59,973 nucleotides of DNA, from the NCBI GenBank assembly GCA_046582635.1, contig JAYGEA010000128.1, positions 1 to 59,973 on the forward strand. Reading direction: 5' to 3'. The translations under genes and the position numbers were made by a program. The notes under the pieces are model-generated. The model did no database searches. It was not told the origin of the DNA and saw only the letters and a program-made list of their open reading frames with translations. The stretch comes from GCA-2731375 sp046582635. Lineage in GTDB: Bacteria > Pseudomonadota > Alphaproteobacteria > GCA-2731375. This document shows, one piece after another, positions 10,457-17,629 of this stretch. The stretch's first letter is position 1. Every line of letters begins with the position of its first letter.

Positions 10457-11215
10457 ATGGATTTTGGCTTGGCGGGCAAGGTTGCCCTGGTCACCGGCGG
10501 GGCCCGTGACGTGGGGCGGCAAATCGTTCTGGCCCTGGCTGGCGAAGGCGCCGCCGTGGCGATCAATTATCGCGGCTCGGAAGCGGCGGCCACTGCATTG
10601 GTGGCCGAGATCGAAGGGCAGGGGGGCACCGCGCGGGCCTATGGCGCCGATGTCACCGATTACGGGGAGGTCTGTGCCATGACCGAACAGGTGGTGGCCG
10701 ACTTTGGCGGGCTGGATGTGTTGATCAACAACGCCGGCTATGTCACGCCGCAGCGGTTCACCCAGACCACGCCCGCCGACTGGCATGCCCAGATCGATGT
10801 CGGCCTGTACGGCGTCATTCATTGTTGCCACGCCGCCGTGCCGCATTTGGCGGCGTCGGGCGATGGGCGGATAATCTCGTTGGCGGGGGACTCCGCCCGG
10901 GTCGGCGAAAAGGGTCTCTCCATCACAGCCGCCTCCCGCGGCGGCGTCCTGGCTCTGACCAAGTCCCTGGCCAAGGAGCTGGGCCCCGACGGCATCAAGG
11001 TCAACGCGGTGGCCCTGGGTCTGGTGGAAACCGGGCACAGCGACAAGGCTTGGCTGGAGACCAACATGGCCAAGATCGTACGCAACTATCCCACGGGCCG
11101 CATCGGCCAGCCGGAAGATGTGGCGCCCATGGTGGCCTTCCTGGCCTCCGCCGGGGCATCTTGGGTGACCGGGCAGATCATTTCAATTAGTGGCGGATAT
11201 TCCATGGTGGGTTAG
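10457..11215 (+). CDS. SDR-family protein lacking catalytic Tyr and Lys
   Basis: 252 aa short-chain dehydrogenase/reductase fold. The cofactor loop GGARDVGRQ and the structural NNAG are present, and the C-terminal GQIISISGGYSMVG is typical. Where classical SDRs have YxxxK (for example YSAAKAG), this protein reads ITAASRGG, so Tyr is Ile and Lys is Ser; the Ser of the triad may lie in SLAGDSARVGE. It may be non-redox, use a different catalytic set, or act on a CoA ester. An AGAGGAAT ribosome site precedes the ATG, and it lies 12 nt after the Mo subunit gene, within the operon. Confidence 0.8.
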   Translation: MDFGLAGKVALVTGGARDVGRQIVLALAGEGAAVAINYRGSEAAATALVAEIEGQGGTARAYGADVTDYGEVCAMTEQVVADFGGLDVLINNAGYVTPQRFTQTTPADWHAQIDVGLYGVIHCCHAAVPHLAASGDGRIISLAGDSARVGEKGLSITAASRGGVLALTKSLAKELGPDGIKVNAVALGLVETGHSDKAWLETNMAKIVRNYPTGRIGQPEDVAPMVAFLASAGASWVTGQIISISGGYSMVG

Positions 11216-11253
11216 AATAGGGTCCTGGAGAAACATAAAACTGGGAGCTTGCT

Positions 11254-11643
11254 ATGACTGAATTTGTGAACCCCAAGGGCAGTTTCAAACCACAGGGCGC
11301 CTATACCCACAGCGTCAAGGTGCCGGCCAATGCGGAATGGCTGGTAATCTCGGGCCAGGTCGGCTTCGATGCCAAGGGCAAAATTGTCGGCACCGTGCGC
11401 CAGCAAACGGAGCAGGCCTTCCGCAATATCCTGATTTGCCTCAAGGAAAACGGCATGACCAAAAAGCATCTGGTCAAGTTCACCGTCTTCCTGACCGACC
11501 CGCGCAGCATCGATGCCTATCGGGCCGCCCGCAAGAAAATGATCGGTGACGGCACCCTGCCGGCCTCCACCCTGCTGATCGTCGATGGTCTGGCGTCCCC
11601 CGACATGCTGGTCGAGATCGAAGCCACGGCGGCGAAGGCTTAG
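11254..11643 (+). CDS. RidA/YjgF-like protein
   Basis: 129 aa, the size of the RidA family, which hydrolyses reactive enamine/imine intermediates or has related ligand-binding roles. It has ISGQVGFDAKGKIVG, the central helix EQAFRNILICLKENG and the C-terminal LVEIEATA. The Arg that binds the carboxylate in active RidA deaminases (usually PxR near the end) is replaced: the segment reads PASTLLIVDGL. A plain imine deaminase role is therefore doubtful; a lactone or enol substrate of the hydroxylase pathway is possible. It lies 38 nt after the SDR. Confidence 0.8.
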   Translation: MTEFVNPKGSFKPQGAYTHSVKVPANAEWLVISGQVGFDAKGKIVGTVRQQTEQAFRNILICLKENGMTKKHLVKFTVFLTDPRSIDAYRAARKKMIGDGTLPASTLLIVDGLASPDMLVEIEATAAKA

Positions 11644-11665
11644 GTATAAACCAGAGGCCGTTTTA

Positions 11666-12547
11666 ATGACCGATATTGATACCGGGCTGAACGTCTGGCG
11701 GATGACGTCCAATCATAACCGGATGATCGAACTGCAGGCGGACACATCGCCCGCCAGGGACGGCCCGGTGGAGGTGGCGTTCTATGGCTCCTCGGCCTTT
11801 CGCATCACTTCGCCCAAGGGGGTCAGCGTGATGATCGATCCCTGGCGCAACCATCCTTCGCGCACCTGGGATTGGTATTTTCACGATTTCCCGCTCACCG
11901 CCGTGGATATCGGCGTCTCCACCCATGCCCATTTCGACCACGACGCCCTGCACCGCCTGGATGCCCACGTCCTGCTGGACCGCCTGATCGGCATGTACCG
12001 CTTTGGCGACATGACCATCTATGGCCTGGCGGACAAACATGCGGTGGATTCCTCCTGCAACATCTATGACTTCAAGAAAATCCATAAGCATTTCCACGGT
12101 GTCGATGTGGAGCCGCCCGACAACCCGCGCAGTTGGGACCATTGCCTGATGGTGGTGGAGACCGGCGGCCTGCGCATCGTCCATTGGGGCGACAACCGCC
12201 ACAACCCGCCCGACGATATCTGGAAGGCCCTGGGCCACATCGATATTGCCCTGTTGCCCGTGGATGCCTCGCAACACGTCATGGGGCATATCCATGTGCA
12301 GGCCATCATGGATCGACTGAAGCCCCGCGTCGTGGTGCCGCACCATTACTACATCTGGGACGTGGTCCAACGCCAAAGCACCTTGCAAACGGCGGAGGTC
12401 TGGGTTGGAGAGCGGGAGGTGGTGCAGCGTATCGCCGGCCCGAAGAAAATCTACCGCATCGCGGAGCTGGATAAGCTGGATGGCGCCGTGCACTATTTCG
12501 GCGACAACGTGAATTTCGATAAAGCCGCCTGGATGGACGGCAGCTGA
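11666..12547 (+). CDS. MBL-fold metallo-hydrolase (UlaG-like), possible lactonase
   Basis: 293 aa. The metal-binding motif STHAHFDHDAL is present, with further ligands likely in VHWGDNRH and in VPHHYYIWD. The layout resembles the UlaG branch of the metallo-beta-lactamase fold, whose founder is the L-ascorbate-6-phosphate lactonase. The hmf route needs hydrolysis of an enol-lactone CoA ester between HmfABC and HmfE, and this enzyme would suit, but that is inference. The start is ATG 11666, with GAGG upstream; a longer frame beginning at 11585 lies inside the RidA gene and is not used. Last gene of the operon. Confidence 0.82.
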   Translation: MTDIDTGLNVWRMTSNHNRMIELQADTSPARDGPVEVAFYGSSAFRITSPKGVSVMIDPWRNHPSRTWDWYFHDFPLTAVDIGVSTHAHFDHDALHRLDAHVLLDRLIGMYRFGDMTIYGLADKHAVDSSCNIYDFKKIHKHFHGVDVEPPDNPRSWDHCLMVVETGGLRIVHWGDNRHNPPDDIWKALGHIDIALLPVDASQHVMGHIHVQAIMDRLKPRVVVPHHYYIWDVVQRQSTLQTAEVWVGEREVVQRIAGPKKIYRIAELDKLDGAVHYFGDNVNFDKAAWMDGS

Positions 12548-12555
12548 AATGCGTT

Positions 12556-12643
12556 TATACGGTGACGTAATACTTATTTTTTCCGCCAGTCGCAGAATAT
12601 CCTTAAAAGCGATCTGTGAAATAGGTATTACGTCACCGTATTA
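12556..12643. repeat. Dispersed inverted-repeat element, copy 1
   Basis: About 24 bp terminal inverted repeats, left arm 12556-12579 and right arm 12619-12643, read TATACGGTGACGTAATACTT and TAATACGGTGACGTAATACC when both are read inward. The 39 bp between them is unlike the interior of the other copies. It lies between convergent genes. The right end is followed at 12645-12660 by a second partial copy of the arm (GTCACCGTATTA), a 16 bp tandem duplication. Confidence 0.75.
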
Positions 12644-12668
12644 GCCCGTCACCGTATTAACCAATGCC

Positions 12669-12901
12669 ATGGTTTTTCAGGAACCCATGAGCAGCCTTAA
12701 TCCGGTTCACACCGTCGGCCGCCAGATCGCCGAACCCTGCTGCCCGGCGAAGTGCCAAGCCCCTTGAACCCGCCGACCGGCTGCGCCCTGCACCCGCGCA
12801 GCGCCCGGGCCATGGCGGTCTGTCAAACCACCCGGCCGGAACTACGGCTGCAAGCCGACGGCCATTGGGTCGCCTGTCATCTTTTTGATGACGAGGATTA
12901 A
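12669..12901 (+). pseudogene. Fossil peptide ABC-transporter ATPase (OppF/DppF type)
   Basis: Two short pieces of one ATPase survive in different frames. The first, from 12669, reads VFQEPMSSLNPVHTVGRQIAEP, which is the Q-loop region of oligopeptide/dipeptide ATPases. The second, 12764-12901, reads LNPPTGCALHPRSARA, then VACHLFDDED and a stop, which is the extreme C-terminal oligo_HPY region. Everything between, including signature and Walker B motifs, and the whole N terminus with Walker A are gone. It begins right after the inverted-repeat element. No transporter partner genes are present. It is non-functional. Confidence 0.75.
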
Positions 12902-12909
12902 GCCTGCGC

Positions 12910-14004
12910 TCAGGAGGCGATGCCGAAATCGATTAATGAACGGACGGTGCGGCCTTCCTTCATGGCCTTGAAGCCGTCGTTGATTTCACTGAGCTGGAGC
13001 TTGTCGGAAATCCAGTCGTCCAGGTGCAGGCGGCCTTGGAGGTAAAGGTCGATCAGGTGCGGCATGTCCGTGCGGAAGCGGTTGGAGCCCATGGAAGAGC
13101 CCTGAATTTTTCGCTCCCGCAGAAAGGCGAAGCCGTCCAGCTCGATTTTTTGGCCCACGGGCACCATGCCCACGATGGTCGCGGTGCCGCCCACAGCGAG
13201 CATTTCGAAACACTGCTCGGCGGTAATTTTCAGGCCCAGGCATTCGATGGCATGATGCACCCCGCCCTTGGTCATCTCCATGATCTTTTCCACCGGGTCG
13301 CCGTCATTGGGGTTAACCAGGTCGGTGGCGCCCAGTTTGGTGGCCAGCTGCAGCTTGACCGGGTTGGTGTCCACGGCGATGACCCGGGCCGCGCCCGCGA
13401 TATGGGCGCCGTTGATGGCCGCCATGCCGACCCCGCCGCAACCCACCACGGCCACGGTGTCGCCAAAACGTACGCCGGCGGTGTTCACCGCCGCGCCAAA
13501 GCCGGTGATGACGCCGCAGCCGATCAGGGCGGCGCGGTCGAGGGGCATGTCTTTCTGGATTTTCACGATGGCGTTCTCGTGCACCAACATCTGTTCGGCA
13601 AAAGACGACAGATTGGTGAAGGTATGCAGTTGGTCCGGCTTCTCCCATTGCAGGCGCCGGGAGGCGCCGGGGGGCAGCTTAACGTCCGTGTTGGTACAGA
13701 TTACCGGCCGGCCGGAAGTGCATTGTTCGCAGGTGCCGCAGAACACCGAGAGGCAGGTGATGACATGATCGCCCGGGCTGACGTAGGTCACTTCCGATCC
13801 GACCTGCTCCACAATCCCGGCGGATTCATGGCCCAGCACAACGGGCATGGGATGGGGATACAGCCCCTCGATAAAATGCAGATCCGAATGGCACAGGCCC
13901 GCGAAGGCGGTGTTGATCAACACCTCATGGGCGCCCGGCTTTTTTGTGGCGATCTCCTCGATCACCAGCGGTTTATGGGGTTCGTACAATACGGCGGCTT
14001 TCAT
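12910..14004 (-). CDS. Zinc-dependent alcohol dehydrogenase (MDR family)
   Basis: 364 aa medium-chain dehydrogenase/reductase. Catalytic zinc ligands lie in GLCHSDLH and GHESAG; the structural zinc lobe is CLSVFCGTCEQCTSGRPVIC; the NAD site is VAVVGCGGVGMAAING. It resembles the class of bacterial zinc alcohol dehydrogenases near the glutathione/mycothiol-linked formaldehyde dehydrogenases, with the substrate unknown. GGAGG stands 8 nt before the ATG. It is transcribed alone, toward the operon end on its right-hand neighbour's opposite side, and an AT-rich leader of about 110 bp precedes it. Confidence 0.88.
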   Translation of the reverse strand: MKAAVLYEPHKPLVIEEIATKKPGAHEVLINTAFAGLCHSDLHFIEGLYPHPMPVVLGHESAGIVEQVGSEVTYVSPGDHVITCLSVFCGTCEQCTSGRPVICTNTDVKLPPGASRRLQWEKPDQLHTFTNLSSFAEQMLVHENAIVKIQKDMPLDRAALIGCGVITGFGAAVNTAGVRFGDTVAVVGCGGVGMAAINGAHIAGAARVIAVDTNPVKLQLATKLGATDLVNPNDGDPVEKIMEMTKGGVHHAIECLGLKITAEQCFEMLAVGGTATIVGMVPVGQKIELDGFAFLRERKIQGSSMGSNRFRTDMPHLIDLYLQGRLHLDDWISDKLQLSEINDGFKAMKEGRTVRSLIDFGIAS

Positions 14005-14118
14005 CGGGGCATCCTCCTGTTATTGGTTTTGGCCATTTTTTTGTGTTGCCATTATGCGAGACTAGCGCGGAACATGGCGATGTGCCCAGAGAATGTGACC
14101 TATCGGGTTCCTTGAACT

Positions 14119-14238
14119 CTAATCCGGCGGACCGGCTTGCCGCAAAGCGTCGATGTCGCGTTCGAGGAAATCCTGATCCTTAAAATAAAAATAGCGTTGC
14201 CGCAAACCCCTTGCACTGTAGTCGGGACGGGTCTTCAT
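14119..14238 (-). CDS. Possible 39-aa small protein or gene remnant
   Basis: ATG 14238 to TAG 14119 encodes a charged peptide starting MKTRPDYSARGLRQRYFYF and ending ERDIDALRQAGPPD. It overlaps, in another frame, a 32-codon frame (14278-14180) starting MASSLGAGD, whose first codons match the start of the metallopeptidase gene at 15150. The two together look like the beginning of a further paralogue that has been frameshifted. No strong ribosome site precedes either. I do not recognise a family. Confidence 0.25.
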   Translation of the reverse strand: MKTRPDYSARGLRQRYFYFKDQDFLERDIDALRQAGPPD

Positions 14239-14305
14239 TTGTGGCGCGAATATCTCCCGCGCCAAGCGAAGATGCCATGGGCGACGTCCCGCCTAATATC
14301 GACGC

Positions 14306-14339
14306 AAAAAAAGGCCGGCCCAGATTACCTGGGCCAGCC
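14306..14339 (-). terminator. Intrinsic terminator after the metallopeptidase gene
   Basis: On the minus strand GGCTGGCCCAG, a 5-nt loop and CTGGGCCGGCC form an 11 bp stem followed by seven T. It lies about 45 nt after the stop of the gene ending at 14383. The same hairpin with small changes follows the neighbouring broken gene at 15186. Confidence 0.85.
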
Positions 14340-14382
14340 TTGCAATGTCGTACGTCAAATTTGATTGGAGATAGCGGTAGAT

Positions 14383-15150
14383 CTATTCCTCCTCTATCTC
14401 TTGCCCACCGATGAGCGCCGCCGAGGCGCCCGGCAGGGCCGCGGCCCAGAGAATGTTGTTGAACTTAAGCATGCGGTTGACGGCGGGGTTGCTATTCACC
14501 GCCTTGCGGATCGCCGCCGCTATCTTCGGGGCGATGGTCTTGATGTAGTTCGGGTCGGCCAAATAGGCACGGATGGCTTCCGCCAAGAACTCGCGCGAAA
14601 TGTCTCCGCCCTTGTAGCAGGCACCTTGGGGCGTCGCGGGTTTGCCCCATGATGCCGCCCCGGTTCCATAGCGGCCGCGGTTGGCATTGTTGAGGGTGTT
14701 GTAAAGCGCCTTCAACTCTGTTTTCAGGCCCGTGTCGGAAATTTCCCCCGCCAACTGATCCACAACGTGGCCGATCTCATGGCCGTAGACGATGGGAAGT
14801 TGATCGGGGGTCAGCTTTTCCGAGAGGAAGACCCGCGTGGGGCGTTTCGTGGTTCGGTCGAATTCTGTCCGACCCAAGTCACCTCCGGTGGCGGATTGCG
14901 CGATCATCTGAGTGCTTCGGCCCGTTCCTTCCTTTGCGATGGCGTCAAATTCCTCTGGCGGGAGGGTCTCGTCCGCTCCGCCAGCCACTCTTCGGCCCAC
15001 AATTCGACCGCCGACTTTGAGGGGGTTTCCGTCGATGTCGTGGGTGAGGTTTCCTTGCTCATCGGCACGCGCTCCGGAAGGATAATCCTTGTCAAACGGG
15101 CGCGGTTCCGCCGTTGGAGGATTATATCCCGCGCCGCGCGAAGATGCCAC
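14383..15150 (-). CDS. Putative zinc metallopeptidase of polyvalent/polymorphic-toxin type
   Basis: 255 aa from GTG 15150. It has GHEIGHVVDQLAGEI, an HExxH zinc motif, followed by LAEAIRAYLADPNYIKT, which would supply further ligands, and an N-terminal NPPTAEPRPFDKDYPSGA segment. This arrangement is what I recall from C-terminal domains of large polyvalent or polymorphic-toxin-like proteins of phages and conjugative elements; here it stands alone. No signal peptide is visible. A frame extending to 15177 exists, but the same position in the downstream fragment is ATG preceded by the same GGCGGGACGT, so 15150 is preferred. Function is inferred from the motif only. Confidence 0.6.
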   Translation of the reverse strand: MASSRGAGYNPPTAEPRPFDKDYPSGARADEQGNLTHDIDGNPLKVGGRIVGRRVAGGADETLPPEEFDAIAKEGTGRSTQMIAQSATGGDLGRTEFDRTTKRPTRVFLSEKLTPDQLPIVYGHEIGHVVDQLAGEISDTGLKTELKALYNTLNNANRGRYGTGAASWGKPATPQGACYKGGDISREFLAEAIRAYLADPNYIKTIAPKIAAAIRKAVNSNPAVNRMLKFNNILWAAALPGASAALIGGQEIEEE

Positions 15151-15173
15151 GGGCAACGTCCCGCTTTGTATTG

Positions 15174-15210
15174 ACACAAAACAAAGCCGGCCCAGCTTAT
15201 CTGGGCCGGC
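15174..15210 (-). terminator. Intrinsic terminator, duplicate of the one at 14306
   Basis: On the minus strand GCCGGCCCAG, loop and CTGGGCCGGC form a 10 bp stem followed by the T-rich TTTGTTTTGTG. It is nearly identical to the terminator at 14306, as are the gene ends before both and the first codons after both, showing that the unit gene-plus-terminator was duplicated. Confidence 0.75.
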
Positions 15211-15253
15211 CTTGCAATGTCGTATTTAAAATATGATCTGGTAGAGCGGTGGA

Positions 15254-15782
15254 TTAATCCTCCTCCGACCTGGTTGCCCCGATGAGCGCCGCCGCCCCCG
15301 CGCCCGGTATTGGGCATAGCTGCCCGGAATGCCCAGGGACATGATCGCCCCGGCCAATGCCGTCGCGCCGGCGGTGACTTTGGATACGTCCGACTTATTG
15401 ATGCCATCCATCAGTTCCCCGGCGCCCTTCTTGAGGTCGGGAATATCCTGGGTGGGACTGAGCGATGCGACCATGTCCACCAACCCAAATATCCGGTCGC
15501 CCACATTTGGTCCCATTTTGTTCAGGAACTTGCGCGTTTCCCCCTCCGCCGCCATGAGCGGCTGCGTGGCGTTTTCATAGACCCATATTTGCGAGGGATG
15601 CCAGCCTTCGTACGTGGCGTCATTTTTTATAGCCTTGCCACTGGATTTGTTGGTATTGGACTTGCTGTTGCCATTACTTACATAGTCATCTCCAAAAGGG
15701 ACCTGAGGCTTTGTTTTCGTTGCTTCCCCATGAGCGGTAGCGTCGGATGATACACTTTGCCGTCGCCATAGATATCAATCAT
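15254..15782 (-). pseudogene. Frameshifted paralogue upstream of the metallopeptidase gene
   Basis: ATG 15782 follows a good AAAGGAG and begins MIDIYGDGKVYHPT, but this frame closes after 34 codons. The neighbouring frame, open from just after 15782, continues SDATAHGEATKTKPQVPFG and goes on to MGPNVGDRIFGLVDM and TALAGAIMSLGIPGSYAQ. Near 15290 a second shift is needed to reach PGAGAAALIGATRSEED and its stop, which matches the C terminus of the gene at 14383 (PGASAALIGGQEIEEE). So two one-base changes separate it from a single frame of about 175 codons. It lacks the HExxH region. Either a decayed gene or assembly errors; no family recognised. Confidence 0.55.
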
Positions 15783-15910
15783 GGGGTCTCCTTTCGGGAG
15801 CCTGAAGGTTCAGAATATGTGAGGGTGCCAGGCGTGAACATTCACCGGGGTTCAGGCTGCCGAAACAGGCTGCAACGCCGACACAAATTTTCAGTCACGA
15901 TTTCAGGCAC

Positions 15911-16007
15911 AAAAAAGGCGCCGGGCCAGGCCGCTCAGTGAGAGCATGCGGGGCAAACAGCGCCTGTTCATCTGTAATATTCGGATATCAAGCCCGTTTA
16001 TTCCAGT
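15911..16007 (-). ncRNA. Possible small RNA or structured leader
   Basis: A transcript from the promoter at 16014-16042 would begin near 16007. After about 45 nt it would fold into GGCGC (15964-15960) paired with GCGCC (15921-15917), enclosing a GCTC/GAGC hairpin, and would run into six T (15916-15911). That is an intrinsic-terminator layout, giving an RNA of about 97 nt. If read through, the same RNA becomes the roughly 225-nt leader of the broken gene at 15782, so attenuation is the alternative. It lacks the GGAAGCAGCC-type core of SRP RNA and I match it to no known family. Confidence 0.35.
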
Positions 16008-16013
16008 ATGGCG

Positions 16014-16042
16014 ATACTACACTATTTAAATTGAAATTGCAA
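16014..16042 (-). promoter_or_regulatory. Sigma70-type promoter, minus strand
   Basis: TTGCAA (16042-16037), a 17-nt spacer and TAGTAT (16019-16014) in an AT-rich stretch that contrasts with the GC-rich surroundings. It would drive leftward transcription of the possible small RNA and of the broken gene starting at 15782. Confidence 0.5.
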
Positions 16043-16088
16043 GAAAAATTCTATTTACACGCATCGGGGACTGAACCAAATAGCGCAC

Positions 16089-16161
16089 AAAAAAGTGAGG
16101 CGTCAGGTGCATTGGACGCGGGGTCCTAGCAATGTATCCCGAAGGATACGCCTGACGCCTC
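16089..16161 (-). terminator. Three-way-junction hairpin with U-tract
   Basis: On the minus strand GAGGCGTCAGG (16161-16151) pairs with CCTGACGCCTC (16107-16097) as a perfect 11 bp stem. Inside it are GTATCC-TTCG-GGATAC, a perfect 6 bp stem with a UUCG tetraloop, and GGAC-CCCGC-GTCC. Two bases after the outer stem are six T (16094-16089). This would end leftward transcripts coming from the repeat array. Just upstream in that direction is another perfect hairpin, GGGAAC-TCCG-GTTCCC (16185-16170). Confidence 0.7.
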
Positions 16162-17087
16162 GGAACCATGGGAACCGGAGTTCCCTGATCCTCGGAGTCC
16201 AACCACCTGCTGGTCACATCACTTCGGTACTTTGTCAAAAGAAGCTTTGTCCGAAGACATTGCTGTCTAAAAACGCCGCCCCGAAATGTGGTTCCCAAAC
16301 TTGCGTTCAAAAACCCGTGGCCAAGGGCCTGCTGCTCCAACGGTTCGGTGGTCATGGTGCCGCGCCCCGAAGGGTTCCGCGCCCTAATCGCCTTACCGTA
16401 TGGGCCGTTCCACGTATTGCCGCGGATCCGAAGACGCGCCGCAAACAGCTTTCCCGCCCAACCAATCCAGACACACCCACGGTTTAACCCGCTTGTCGCC
16501 TCGACCGGCTTGCCAACCTGGATAATCTGCGGGCCACCCCTAGAGGTCAACGCGCAAACCATTCCGACCAGCCGGATCGCTCCACCGAAAGGTTTCCGCC
16601 CGAAGGTTTCTCCCAGAAGGCTTCACAATCCCCGTTCCGTTGTACGCCATGGTTCCCCCCGAAGGCTTCACCTAGGCATCCATCGACCCGGTTGCCGAAT
16701 TTCCGTTCCAACCCGAAGGCCGGATCTTCCACCCGGCGGGTCAAGGTCACCCGACATCTCCGAAGAGCTGCACGCTTCCCTGATCCCGGCCTTGCCCTTT
16801 GTCATCCAGCCGATCCGAAGACCCGCCAAACATCAACCGACCTGGCCTTTGACCGCAGCACCCGTCATGCCCGAAGGCACGCCAGCCTCGCGATCCCGAC
16901 CGCCTGGTATCGTAAGATCCGCATCCGAAGATTTGCACCCAATGACACCCGCTTCCGGTTGGATTGTTTCACCGTTCCCGCATCACCCGGAAGCATGGCG
17001 ACAACCGCTCCTCAATCCGCCGGCCGAACCCGCCCGAAGGCCGTTTCCGCCAGCTCGGCCAACCTACCCGAGGATGTGCACCCGAAG
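16139..17087. repeat. Degenerate tandem array, period about 55 bp, CCGAAG core
   Basis: CCGAAG occurs at 16139, 16251, 16367, 16428, 16600, 16659, 16713, 16760, 16815, 16871, 16925, 17034 and 17082. The spacings are 112, 116, 61, 172, 59, 54, 47, 55, 56, 54, 109 and 48, that is one, two or three times roughly 55. A variant core (CCGGAAG at 16986) fills one gap and CGAACGAAG near 17127 may extend the array. The rest of each unit is poorly conserved. On the minus strand the core is CTTCGG, many with flanking complementarity, such as CCC-TTCG-GGG and GCC-TTCG-GGC. Short open frames on both strands are broken and show no family. Unknown function. Confidence 0.65.
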
Positions 17088-17330
17088 ATCCGCATCCAAA
17101 GTCACTTGGCCATTCGACCCTTCACCGAACGAAGGCACCCGGAGGCGTCATCGATAGGTTCCCGGTCCCGAAATGCCATCCACATCGGTTGCCCGTTGCG
17201 GTATCCAATGGCCTGTTCCAACCAAGGTTGGCGCAAACCAAATGGGTCTTGGTACCCCGCGGCGGCCCCGGCTTTTGAATGCCTCGCTTTTGAAGGCTTG
17301 GCATTCATCCTTCGTGACCGCTGATTGGAA

Positions 17331-17629
17331 TGGTGGATCGGAATGATGCGGCAAACAAGATGAATTTGTAAGGAAACGTCAATTTCCTGTGGATAACTGA
17401 AATATTATTACACAATCACCCCACAAGCTATCCACAAGCCTCGGTTAACCAATTCTGAATTGCCAATCGATTCATTAACTTACGGGCAATGTTATGGCAA
17501 ATAAAAACCAGGTCCGGCGCGGCAAATCAAGGTGGGTTTTAGGTCGAAAAGCGGCTTCATCGACCCTGGGGCTGCTTCGAATCAGTTGAAAACACAATTC
17601 AATTCAAATTGCGCCAGAATCGGTCCCGA
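17331..17629. other. AT-rich intergenic stretch with two DnaA-box-like sites
   Basis: No gene is visible. TGTGGATAA at 17388-17396 is a perfect DnaA box, and CTATCCACA at 17428-17436 differs from the consensus by one base on the opposite strand. Between them lies an AT-rich run (AATATTATTACACAAT). Two boxes are too few to call an origin. Confidence 0.35.

Noticed and set aside
12556..12643. Simple bidirectional terminator between convergent genes
   Set aside because: The same arms occur at two other places, one of them between same-strand genes, and no T-run follows the stems.
15911..16007. SRP RNA (ffs) or tmRNA piece
   Set aside because: The apical SRP core sequence is absent and no tRNA-like end is visible.
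16139..17087. CRISPR array
   Set aside because: Only six bases are constant per unit, the intervals vary from 47 to 61 bp, and no cas gene is present.
16288..17157. 289-codon plus-strand frame in the repeat array
   Set aside because: Pro/Ser/Arg-rich product of the repeated bases with no ribosome site or family; stops appear in the same frame in other units.
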